The position numbers and the translations under genes were made by a program. A stretch of 64,000 nt of DNA from Dacryopinax spathularia (lineage: Eukaryota; Basidiomycota; Dacrymycetes; Dacrymycetales; Dacrymycetaceae). Within the stretch, counting starts at the first letter, position 1; each line of letters opens with the position of its first letter. This document shows positions 10,537 through 20,589 of the stretch, one piece after another. The notes beneath the pieces were generated by a model. The model was not told where the DNA came from and searched no databases. It was given only the letters and a program-made list of their open reading frames with translations. Location: NCBI GenBank assembly GCA_037974965.1, contig JBBPFI010000014.1:496001-560000 (forward strand). Direction: 5' to 3'.

Positions 10537-11117
10537 GGGACTTGCAGCACCATGTCCCGTGCAACCGTCCCTGGACCAATACCGTTAGCGCGGTTTCCGC
10601 ACCGGGGTGACTGGATACTGTACACTGCTGCTGCATGTCCCGCTCAGGCTCTCTCATCCCGACTGGTCTTGCACCTATGCTACTCGGAGTGATTCTAGAT
10701 TCTGCTGGCTGAGGGGGACACGGAGCGCCCAGTTCCGGCTGGACGTCCGTGAACCTTGGTTTGCGGCTGCCATGGCATGAGTTCATGGTGCTCCGTGCCC
10801 CGCTCCCGCGTTCTCATCCGAAGCCTTTTCTGCTCTTCAGTTCCTCCCCTACTCCCCTGAACCCTGGTGCAAGAAGCGTTCTTGATGCTGAGTGGTACTT
10901 GCAGCATTCATCGGCATGTGCTCCGCAGCCTCAGGTCTGCGTTTTGGCACAGAGGTTGAACAGTGTGCTGCATGTCCCGATTTGGCACAGGTGCACATAA
11001 CTCACCCTGCCTGCTCTCGCAATACCCACCGCTCTAAGCAGGACTTGCAGCATTGGTCCGGCTTGCGATCCGTAGACTCTCGTCTTCGTACCCCGAAGTC
11101 AAGGATCTGCTGCATGT
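10537..11117. repeat. Alternating inverted-motif array of unit C
   Basis: Forward motif at 10537, 10894 and 11041; reverse motif at 10629, 10966 and 11108. The last four alternate at 72, 75 and 67 bases, matching the spacing of the unit B array. A weaker forward-like GGGGGACACGGAGC lies near 10710. Confidence 0.65.
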
Positions 11118-12270
11118 TCAGCTTGGAGTTCCGGGCTGCTTCTGGTCCGACATGGACCGCCGGTGTTTGGACGTACTGCCTTGAACAGGAAGCCTGAAGG
11201 TCGTTCAGTTGCTGTCGATCTTTTTGAAGGCCGCATCCAGGGGCAAGGCCGTATGTCCCACCTCGTGGTCGGATCCTGGCCCATAGCTTCCGGCCAGCCC
11301 CTGCTCCGGTCTGGGTGGAACTAGACTATTTATTCGATCTGTAATCACCAAGGGCTGTGAGTACACCTCCTGCCCCGGTCTCTGTCGTCCTGCCTGCATC
11401 GAGGAGAGACTAGCCGCCCTCATCAAGCTTCCTTCCGTAGAGGCTACTCTGCGCACGGTGAAAGGTTGTGCTCGCTGTCTGTCCTGCTCATTTGCGCCCG
11501 CAATGATATGCTTGTCTCGTTATGCACTGCACATCGCTCGAGTTTACTCCGAATCTTCTCCCCTCTCCCTCGAGCATGCTATTTCACCTGTGTTGGTAAA
11601 GCAGAGCGGCGACCTCCAGTCTCGAACGCCTCTGTTCTCGGAGCACACCTTGCGCCGATCGATCCAGAGGTTCGCCGAGGCTGGACGTCCCGTTTTTGCT
11701 TGCATAGGGGCTACACATTATTCCCGATGGCTACCCTGCACACTCATACGCGGAAACCTCCTCCGAACGTCTTCCTCCTGACATCTCCAAGCCAGCGGCG
11801 AAACGGAGGTGACTTCCAGTCTCTTACGGGCGGTGCTAGCAGGGGAACCATTACCTGCTGCGCCAGCGTCAATCAGCCCGGTAGGACTGGATGTTCCTCT
11901 CGTGTGGGTATTTGTCCACTTGCCGCTCAACACATACACCTCCTTCTCCCAGCTCACAGGCCGCACGATGAGCCGCATCAGACAGCGGCCGTGTCCGCAG
12001 GGTGGCAACCCTCGACGACCGAGTTGCAGCACAGCAGCGACTTACAGTCAGTGCACCTGAGCGCTATCGCAGGCCGCCTGCCTGCTAATCCCGCGATGGT
12101 ATACGACTGTACGTCCTGCCGTGGCTTGCACTCCTAACTCGGCCTGGACTTAGCCGACAAACGCGGCGGCTCCCGACTGCACGAAGAGCTCCCACGGAAT
12201 GCACTGGCTGGTCTCTTATCTTAGAATGGGCAATGGCAAAGACTTCCAGCGGCCAAGAGCTTGAGACTGC

Positions 12271-12291
12271 TGCAGCACATTACGTGCTGCA
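12271..12291. repeat. Conserved 7-bp dyad of unit C
   Basis: TGCAGCA, a 7-base spacer, TGCTGCA, downstream of GACTTCCAGC. Arms are identical to those of units A and B. Confidence 0.6.
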
Positions 12292-13509
12292 TCCATCTCT
12301 TGTTTGATAGCCGCTGCATTTTCGACCATTGCCCTCTCAGCGGCCAGACAGAATCAGTCAAGTACCCTTTCGCTGATTTGCTCGACTTTGGCAGCATATG
12401 GCACGGCCTTGTCTTCGACAATCGACTTCGGAAGAAGGGGTACGAGCCCTTCGAGGATGGGGCGAAGACGAGGGGAGAAACATGAAGCAGGGAGGAGAGC
12501 GGTGGGGGCTGAAAGTGCGGGTGTCATTTGCGTATTATAGAGGATTGTCGTACAAGTCGCAAGACGTCTCATTCTGTTGCTGTCTCCTCTTGTCTTCACT
12601 GTTCTCGTACTGTATTGTCGTAACGCTCCAACCCATCCGGGTTATCTGTCCGCCAGCTTCGCATTCCGTTCCCGAAACTCGTTTTCCGCGTTCTCCTCCT
12701 CCTCATCGATTCTCCACCCCCAGGCTGTCATCAGCCTGCCTTCTCATCTCCAGCGTGTTTCATTCCTTAAACCAGCCAACCCGGCCAAGCCACATCATTC
12801 TGTGACTATAAGCGGATAACTCGCCAACCATATCGTGCCCCGCATCCGCGACCATGCTTCTTCCACAAGCGGAGATATACTTCCCAGAAAGGCGAAGAAT
12901 GAAAGGGGCTCGGGATGATGGCGAGGAAGGGTGCGCTTTGACAGTCGGTCGGAGGTGAGACGATCGAATTGACCAACCAACGGAAATGGAGGGATGCAAC
13001 CCGAGAGCATGACGGCATGTGAAAGGCGAGTGATCGAGAGGATCAATCGCTCCTCGATCCCGCTGCACGTGAAGACGCCTGATCGAGGTGATCAACGGTT
13101 CCCAGATCGAGCACACGGACCCTTTTCATCATACCAACGTTCATCTCTGCCTCTCTAAAGTTCTCTCGCCTGGCCGTTTGGGGCATGGAATGGACTCCTT
13201 CGATCACGCCAGGATTTGATCGTTCGCATTGGCCGGCCTAGAAGGAGTGCTGCCCCTTTAGGTCTCATGGGTTCGCAGGTCGATCTGGCAGAGCTAGAAG
13301 GTCATCTCCCAGCTCAAACCGGGCGATTCGACATCGTTGGAACCGCTGAGGTCATTCGAAGATTCACGAACTGCGTTCCATATGCGAATGCACTTGGCAT
13401 GCACGTTGCTCGAGGAGTTGTCAATGGCACTGCTGAAAGTGGTCAAGTCGAAGGATCCGTTCATACCGGAGCCATGGGTCTCTTTATCACCGCCGACGGA
13501 ACCGCCCAG

Positions 13510-13519
13510 CGCATATATA
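13510..13519 (+). promoter_or_regulatory. TATA-like core of unit D
   Basis: CGCATATATA in the same context as in units A-C although the flanks have diverged. Its survival suggests selection on the core. Confidence 0.4.
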
Positions 13520-13922
13520 ACACGGCTCATTTCTTGCTGAAGTGCCCAACGTCTCTTCAACTTCATCGCATCACCTCCCAGCAGCCGCCCAGCCACTGTC
13601 TGCTCACACCTTCATGGCGCTCACAGAAAGGTCGAACTCCTATGTGTCTCTCTAACGGGCTCCCCTTACGCCTGCCTTGGGTCTCCGCACCGGTTTTGCC
13701 TTCACTCATCTTGACTACCTCTCCTCATCTTACTTGCCGCCAACCCGCTCTAATCGGTGCACGCAGACGTCGAACGGCACCCTCCAACCCCAATCGGTGT
13801 ACGCCGGAGAGCACTGCTCTTCTCGTACGTAGATCGATCTCCGGTTGGACTTCCCGCTCCTACTGCTCTCGTGTCTCTTGCCTCTTTACTCAATTGTCGA
13901 TGTCACACTCGTGCGGCGCAGC

Positions 13923-14296
13923 GGGACTTGCAGCATGACCACTGGCTGTGATCAGGCGGCTGTGCCCCCCTGATCTCAGGGGAAAGCTGGCCTGCTGCAT
14001 ATCCCTTCGCGCGCGCTCAACCTGTCCAATCCTCTGACAGTGGTCGAATCGAGGCCTCAAGCTCCCATTGTCGCAAGCAGACGTACATGCTTTCTCTGGC
14101 ATGTTATCTCCGCTTGGTTGTCTGCGAGGAACAAGCGCAGGCGCTGGACGAGGGCTATATGCCCTGCTCTACCATTCTCGATCGCTTCTCGTCTTCCACA
14201 ACCTCCTTTGGCCCAACGACAGGCGACATGCAGCGCAGCTTTTGGACCTCGTGGCAGCTTGTGGCATGCTGTACCAGATGGCTGCATGTCCCGCTC
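13923..14296. repeat. Alternating inverted-motif array of unit D (short)
   Basis: Forward GGGACTTGCAGCA at 13923, reverse TGCTGCATATCCC at 13993, forward-like GCGACATGCAGCG at 14223, reverse GCTGCATGTCCCGCTC at 14281. Pairs are 70 and 58 bases apart. The motifs persist although the rest of the unit has diverged. Confidence 0.55.
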
Positions 14297-14776
14297 GTGT
14301 ACCATCGCGTTCGCTTTCGCACACTTCTGTCGTTGAACAGGTGTGGATCTGCAGACCTTCTGCCCTGCGCCGTAGGCTGCCGGCTTTGCTCTATTATTAC
14401 CCTTGCCGGTAGTGTGTTCGAATAGGCTGCGGGTCCCGCTTGCATGCGTTCGTTGTGTCTTGCTGCCCAGTGGGAGTTGCAACTGTCATGCCGCTAGCAA
14501 AGCACAGCGGTGACCTCCAGTCTTGCCACCTCTCTCTTACTCGGTCGCACATGAAGCTTTCGCTATCGTCCTTTCGATTGCTTTCAGAACCGCACAGTTC
14601 CCCTGGTGAAGGGCGTCTACTACCTGATGACATCGCCTTTCGCCTTTTCGACGGTGACACAGTGCATTACATTGCTCATGTAAACGATGGAGATGGGTAT
14701 CAAGTACTGTACATTTGGACGCGGGCCCGCTGTCTGACTAACGGCGGTTTACCCGCTGCCTTCCCAGGCTCGGCCA

Positions 14777-15734
14777 CTACCGGGACGCATTATGGGCCTT
14801 GAAATGCTGACCGGCATTGCCAGAAGGGTGATGCGCACCGCCGCGCGGGGCAGCCGGTGCCCTTCCCGATGGCGAAGCATGTCCTCCCGGGTGGTTGGAG
14901 CTTCCTTGCGAGTTGGGAGCCTTCCCCTTCCCCTTCCTGCGGCGAGCATAGAAGACGTTTTGCCTGCGCCGCATATCATCATCTACAGCCATTTCAGCAA
15001 CGGCTGTCGGAAAACAAGACCTGGACGTACCTATGTCACCGTCTTGTACCAGTCCGACTTCCGCCGCGTCACCGTCGTCCAAGAGGACCTCCCATGTCTT
15101 CACTTCGGCCTTCATGCGACTGTCATGTCGCAGTTTCTGTCCGACATTCAAATACTGTCAATGAGACTTCCACATCAAAGCGTACACACCTCGACATGGC
15201 TTATGCGCTTCTGAAGCCTGCCCTTGCTGAACCACAGCATAAGGCTGGTCCATGGTCCGTTGGAGAACTCCGGGCCGTCACCGCCAATATCAACGATAAC
15301 GTCGACGTCACTAGTCCTGAAAGTCAGCGGAAGTTCGAAAGTATCGAGTGCGCACTGCAAACTCACTGCACAACCGCGTCCATCACCTGTCTGAGCTGTT
15401 CCTGGGGTACGTCTTCCTTCCGTGCTGCTTTGAGCTGTGTGCCGAAATTCTTCACAAGACTCTCGCAATCGTTCCGCAGACCCGAAGGGCGGCTATGCTC
15501 GTAGAGCTCGTGCACTTCATGCGCGGCGGCTTTCGCCAAAGGCACGGCGACCTCGGTGATGACTTCCTTCGGGAGGAGCGTTTCGCAGAGAGACATGATA
15601 TGCGGGTCTGAGCCTGAGAGGCGTGCGGTGAGGTAGACGGGTGGGCGGTAGATCGGTGTGTTGAGGTGGAGTTGTGGAGTTGGGAGCCGTTTTGAGTTTC
15701 TGAAACCGGCGAATTGCCCTGATCTTATACCCAT
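14777..15734 (-). CDS. Lineage-specific protein of unknown function (290 residues)
   Basis: Exons on the minus strand: 15734-15387, 15354-15190, 15136-14777. The introns are 32 and 53 nt; both junctions are phase 0 and continue a plausible protein. I do not recognise the family. Visible features: an N-terminal half with a helical, charged stretch (LPKEVITEVAVPLAKAAAHE), a central acidic segment (SDVDVIVDIGGDGPEF), a motif KTWEVLLDDGDAAEVG, and a basic then Gly/Pro/His-rich tail. No signal peptide or membrane helix is seen. The 32-nt intron is unusually short; a slightly different splice is possible. Divergent from K1, with 697 bases between starts. The coding call rests on frame and splice coherence only. 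Confidence 0.5.
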
Positions 15735-16431
15735 GAAGTTGAATAACAGTCGTGTAAAAGAGATAATCTTCTGGCGACTTCAGCTCTTCTTGAAACCTTG
15801 GGATTGATTCGGCTAGACAGGTACAAAAGCGAGTTCAGGACAAGCAGTTCCATGAAGCGACAGTCAGGCGGCAACTTCGCTTGGAACATTGGGTGTCTTC
15901 CAGAAATGAGAGCAGTGATGCCTAAAGAAGATTTCGTTGTTTCGTAAGCCAGAGCCGTATCTCGGAGACTCGTACCCATAGCATCTGAAGCTGATCTCGA
16001 CGAACAAAGCGTGTCAATGCTCCTCACCTTGTTCTACAAAAGAGGGACGAAGTATACACAGCGCTCGGCTTCTCGCATGGCATGCCTTTCCTTCCACTGC
16101 TATCCGGGGACGCCTTTCGCTTACATGGGTTCATTGTTCCGGGAATCTGCCTTGATGGTGGTCCCTTGTTGTCAAGCATCGCGTTTCAGTTCAGTCGCGA
16201 CGGTCGAGAGAAGAAACGGAGGGATCCATCATCCGCGTGGACAAACGCGTCAGCGAAGTTCGCTTTTGTTCTGTACAGCCACTATTGTACTCAGGACGCG
16301 CCGCAAGCTCAGACTCTGGCTAAGCAACACATCTTTCTCACTCTCAAAGTTCGCCAGTACGAGTGACGCACGAGCTCTGTCGCTTGTCTGCATTCACGTT
16401 CCTTGCTCTCAACTCCGTTCTCTTGTCAACG
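15735..16431. other. Intergenic, divergent promoter region
   Basis: It lies between the starts of the unknown gene (-) and K1 (+). I see open frames on both strands but no conserved protein, and no clear TATA box. Confidence 0.4.
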
Positions 16432-17866
16432 ATGTCCGATAACGCGCCGTCGGGAAGCGAGGGACCTCAGGCAGTATCAACAAGCAACCGCCGGAAGGCT
16501 GACCATGAGCCTGACCGCGTCGAGGCAACCACCGATGACGAAGTAGACGTGAACGCGCCCTACGGACTCAGCATTCCAGAAGAGAATTGGGCCGAGATGC
16601 AGCAACCTCTAGAGGAGCGGGGCTACATGCTAAGACCTCGCTATCGGCCGGGCTGGGTTGGTTCTTGGGTTGGAACGAAGAAGAAGCCAGAGAAGTGCGA
16701 AGATAGTATTGGAATTGGAGTATGTGGTATTTCTTCCAAGCCAAGGACGGGCACTAATTCTGATTCAGAAACATGGAGTAGTTATGGACGCCGTACGAAT
16801 ATCAGATGGAAAGCAAGTACTGCTGAAACTTTGGTCGAGCGATCGACGAGATGCGGCCGAGTTTCCTGTTCTCCAATACTTCTCGGATCCGTATCGAGCG
16901 AACCACCCGCATAACCATTGCGTTCCGCTCTTGGACGTTATCGACATACCTGGGTGGTCGGACTACTTCGACCATATTCTCGTTGAGCCTATGCTGCGTG
17001 ACTGGCATCAACCACCACTGCTAATCATGGCCGAAGCAATTTCCTTCATACGCCAAGCTCTGGAAGTGGGTTCATATGAAGATCAATCCCATGCTCGATT
17101 GTCTGACAGACTCTCACTGTAGGGCGCCGCGTACATGCATGCCAACAATGTCGCACATGGGTGAGCCAGCTACTTAACTACCGTAAAAAAAGTATGACTC
17201 ATGTTTCGTAGTGACATACACGGCGGTAACATTATGATGGATCCCTCCAAGCTCTTCCCTAATGGTTTCCACGGGGCGTTCAATCTCAACGTCGAGCGTC
17301 GATTATCCGAACGGAGGGTTAAGCGACTCACACGCATGCAAGTGCCGGTGAAATACTTCTACATCGACTTCGGCTCCAGCTCGATGTTCCCGAGTTTTGA
17401 GGAACGACAACGGGTGCCCTTTAATGCAGCCGTATGGGTCCCCCCCGAGGTGAAGGCAGATCCTGATGCTCTATTCGACCCGTTCAAGGCCGATGTCTAT
17501 TCGCTCGGGGTCACACTCCTTGCGGAGATGCGCGTAAGTAGTTCATAGAGCGAACGTCTTTGGCATAACAGCTGATGTGCGATGCAGTTCCGCCCACAAC
17601 TGCACTTCCTCATGCCGATTTTTGCACCCATGATTAAATCGAATCCGGATGAGAGGCCCACTGTCCAGGAGATGCTGGAGGAGTTCACGCATGCCGCGAG
17701 CCGTATCTCGCGATGGCAGATGCGGAAGAAGCTTGGTTTCGTGAAGGAAGCTCGAGTACCTCTTGGTGATCGGATCCGGTATTGGCTAGAGTACGTCAGA
17801 CTGCTTGTGGATTCATATCGCTTTGGACTCCCGGAGGATGTCTTTTCTGCTAATGAGATGTCGTAA
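16432..17866 (+). CDS. Kinase-like protein K1 (407 residues)
   Basis: Exons 16432-16719, 16769-17065, 17123-17160, 17212-17533, 17588-17866. The total is 408 codons including the stop. The N-terminal signature is YMLRPRYRPGWVGSWVG. Kinase features follow: a VAIK-like VLLK (Lys116), a hinge-like ILVEPML, a catalytic loop HGDIHGGNIMMD (Asp209, Asn214), YIDFG (DFG at 260-262), a VPPE corresponding to APE, and PFKADVYSLG for subdomain IX. All catalytic positions are present, so phosphotransfer is plausible; the substrate is unknown. Exon 3 is only 38 nt and its end splits the Gly codon before the catalytic Asp. Four paralogues in this window (K2-K5) share the architecture. C1 follows 900 bases downstream on the same strand. 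Confidence 0.85.
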
Positions 17867-18134
17867 CATGTATCGATGCGACCCCTGCCTTCCAGGACCA
17901 TGTTTGTCCGATTCATGGCGCCGTTCCCAGCGTATGCAGTCATTTGCGTTCGGCGAATTCTGAATTTTGTATGCATTTGGTGGGTTTGGCCGTCTCATCT
18001 AGCTTTCCGTGGATGCGGATGGAACATCCTCTTCTCCCATCTCGCCGGTATCGGCTTTCTTTTCTTTCCGGAGCGCTGGGCGGCGCCGTTGAACATGCTG
18101 GGGGGAAAGCTGGTCAAGCCTCGAGTAGATAATC

Positions 18135-18174
18135 AGTCGCCGATATCTGATCCGGTGATAACAGATATCGGACT
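18135..18174. repeat. Inverted repeat (hairpin) downstream of K1
   Basis: CCGATATCTG (18140-18149) and CAGATATCGG (18162-18171) are exact reverse complements separated by 12 bases. AGTC and GACT extend the stem after a 2-base bulge. Possibly a transcript-end structure or the remnant of a small element. Confidence 0.55.
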
Positions 18175-18612
18175 CGGCGATCGCCGGGGCTAATCGACCC
18201 CAAGCCTCAAATAGTGGATGATGGATTGATCGGTACGGCGGGCTTGCCCATATCATGCAACTTTCTCGCTGCTCCGGCCAGTAGTTCAAGCGCTCGGATT
18301 CGTCGTGAGCAGGAGGTTGCATCGGCCCCTTAACTCTTCCGGCTTGATGTCTTGGCAGCGTCGTCGACCTAACCGGTCTGTCAAGCGGGCAGCGTACAGG
18401 GAGTGTTCGTCGGCGTTGACCTCGGGAGTGGGGGGTGTTCTCGTTGGACTTGGCATCTAAAAGTTGGATGATCAACAATTTAGACCGATCAGCGTAAGCG
18501 AAGGAGATTGGCCTCAGAGCTTGGAGGATACTCTGCATCTTAGCGGTAGACTGGGGAGCGGAGATGTCTGCTTCCCGCCCGTTCAGGAGTAGGAGACGTC
18601 TTGAAGAACAGC

Positions 18613-18618
18613 TATAAA
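18613..18618 (+). promoter_or_regulatory. TATA box of C1
   Basis: TATAAA followed by GAGCGAG, 149-154 bases upstream of the C1 start codon. The paralogue C2 has TATAAGAG at the same relative distance. Confidence 0.5.
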
Positions 18619-18766
18619 GAGCGAGGTTTCGAACGAGGGACATGCCCCTCAAACCAGCGCCGTCAGCTAAACCCAGCTGTCCATTCGAACTTTCATATTC
18701 TTCAACTGTAGGTCGCACAAGCAAGTGTTTCAGTCCGTTCCACACTGGTACTTATCCGCCTACCAG

Positions 18767-19190
18767 ATGATCTCCGTCCTCGCGCTCCTGCTCATCTCCC
18801 TCGGGTACCTGAACACCGCTCGTGCCGCCGAGTGCTACGACACGGAATGCGTCAGCCCCGCCTCCGTCCAAGACGCGTGGAACGCCCGCGCTTCCTACTG
18901 CGGCGACACGCAGCCCTGGATCACCCAGTCCTGCGCCGAGTACAGCGACGGGTCGAATCTCGTCTCAGTGCAGACCAGTATGCCGGGGTGCAATGTTGAC
19001 CAGGTACGTGCTGTCCCGACGTGCTCAGGAGGACATCGTGTGCTTATGGGCGAACTTGATGTGGTGATGATAGACCTGCTGGGACGCGTTTGAGAATCTT
19101 ATCGAGCAGTGTGTTGAGGGCGGGCGGTCGGGCGGGACGTTCAGCTACAGCGGGGTGTTGTATACGATGAAGATGTGTGGTTGGTGTTGA
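18767..19190 (+). CDS. Small secreted cysteine-rich protein C1 (117 residues)
   Basis: Exons 18767-19003 and 19074-19190, phase 0. Residues 1-20 form a clear signal peptide ending TARA before AECYDTEC. The mature chain has nine cysteines. Its pattern is shared with C2 (45792-46281): a CxxxxC pair, QDAW.AR, CGD.QPW, SC.EYSDG, then after the intron CWDAFEN, a further Cys, a GVxYT motif and one or more Cys near the end. The intron sits at the same place in both. Length, signal peptide and even cysteines fit an extracellular disulphide-bonded effector-like protein; no function is known to me. It is a separate gene, 900 bases downstream of K1 with its own TATA box. Confidence 0.8.
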
Positions 19191-20589
19191 GGACAGAGGG
19201 CGGACCCAGACGTCGTTTCCCATGCTCGGAATCAAGAGTGCGGGAGGTTGTTGTAGTTGAGAAGACGTGTGAGTAAATCAAGTCAAACGGATAACAGCGG
19301 ATGGCCAGAACATGTGAGACGTCTCATATGTATGTTCCTCGAGCATGCTACTGCCGGTAGTCGGGATATGGGATTGGGACGATATGAGGCATTCGATGAT
19401 TCGAGATTCGAGCGTGTATCTGTACCATCGGATTAGCATGTAGTCGCTAGCAGGGCGGGAATAACCGAGATACCAAATCGCGGAGGAGAACAGCGACCAA
19501 TCTTTGGCACAAACTCGACAACGCCCTCCACATTCCTCCTCGCATCGTTTCCCCTTCCCGCCCTTTCTCATCCGCCTAGCAACCAGGCCGAACACCTCCC
19601 TCTCCCTTCCCCTCCCCTTCGGCTCACACCCCGAAGGGTCTTGCCCGGCGCATCGAGCGGCTACCTCGTGGACTCGTGGCTTTCCGATGTCCGAAAAGCG
19701 AGGTCTGAGTGCGGTGAGTAGGAGGTAGCGTTTGGAGAGAGAGACCTCCGGGCACGAATCTCCCAGTCAGGCCGCCGATAATACCAATCGCCGATCCCAG
19801 CCTCGGGAGAAAATTGATCGGAAAGACGGCCAGAGTAGTCTCTCGAACGCTCCTTCCCGAGCCACATACAGGTAGAGTCAAACACTCGCCTCCATCGCTC
19901 AATACAGTACGAGTATCGCCGCCGGGCCCCAACTAGGCCTTGGAGTGCGCTTCAATCTCTGATCTCTCTTCTCATGCACCCTACTGGAGTACATCGCCCT
20001 GTTATTGTTGGCAGAAACGACGAGCAGGGTAGAGCGGACCTTCACCAGTCAGCGACAGGCAGATAGCCTACATCAACGCTTCAAAAGCCGCCCTGCTCTC
20101 TCCAACCCAGAGCGCCAACCCAGATTGTCAACCCAGATTATCGGACCATCACCGCGATAGGAGTCTGAGTCCATCGTGCGTTGCAGAGATGCTATTCTTG
20201 AGCGCTGCCTGACGGGCATAACGGAAAGAGCGAATGAGCTGTCCCGGCGGATCGGTAGTCAGATTCATTGGAGAGACGGACACGAACTGAACACGGGGCC
20301 GGACATTCAACCGCCTGGCCAGAAGTGCCGTCATTATCGGACTTTAGAGCGGCACTGAGGTCAATCAAACAATCCGTTAACTCCGATGATCCCGATCATC
20401 AGACCCTGTGCCGACCGTGCCGAACTCATGGTCGCGTGCGCCTTCAACCTTTTCCTCTTCCTCTTCCTCCCATCGTCAGTGGCTTCCCAGCGCGCCTCGC
20501 TAGCAGCATCGCAAATTCTTCCAATTTGACAGATATGCAGCTCAACATATAACAATCACTTCACTGCAATAATCCGGGCATAGAGTAGT
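19191..20589. other. Intergenic, 1.4 kb, nothing recognised
   Basis: Short open frames on both strands, none with a recognisable domain. There are C/T-rich patches near 19540-19620 and 20450. No TATA box was found close to the transporter start. Confidence 0.4.

Larger units (their letters stand above)
8735..13100 (+). repeat. Tandem non-coding unit C (about 4.4 kb)
   Basis: Same landmark order as unit B: CTCTCCCTCTCC block near 8764, TATA-like GCGCATATATG at 9246, CTTGTCCCCCTCTGCTAGGG near 10222, dyad array 10537-11117, CGGAGGTGACTTCCAGTCTC near 11802, GACTTACAGTCAGTGCACC near 12038, dyad 12271-12291. The second TATA of units A and B (2548, 5409) is not preserved here. The right boundary is set by eye, where similarity to B fades. 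Confidence 0.65.
13100..14776 (+). repeat. Divergent, truncated fourth unit D
   Basis: It holds a TATA-like CGCATATATA at 13510 in a CGCCCAGCGCATATA context like the other units. It also has four members of the alternating dyad series (13923, 13993, 14223, 14281) and the CAGCGGTGACCTCCAGTCT block near 14504. The sequence between these is too diverged to align by eye. The 240-residue open frame at 13216-13938 has no counterpart in units A-C. The unit ends against the lineage-specific gene at 14777. Confidence 0.5.
17867..18766. other. Intergenic between K1 and C1, with a hairpin and a TATA box
   Basis: No gene is recognised. A hairpin lies at 18135-18174 and a TATA box at 18613, both listed separately. 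The 248-codon minus-strand open frame over 17999-18745 has no recognisable domain or splice signals and I do not call it. Confidence 0.5.

Noticed and set aside
13216-13938. 240-codon plus-strand open frame in unit D
   Set aside because: It spans the TATA-like core, and the other units have no corresponding frame.
17999-18745. 248-codon minus-strand open frame
   Set aside because: No recognisable domain, odd composition, overlaps the TATA box region of C1, and no splice-linked continuation; likely chance.
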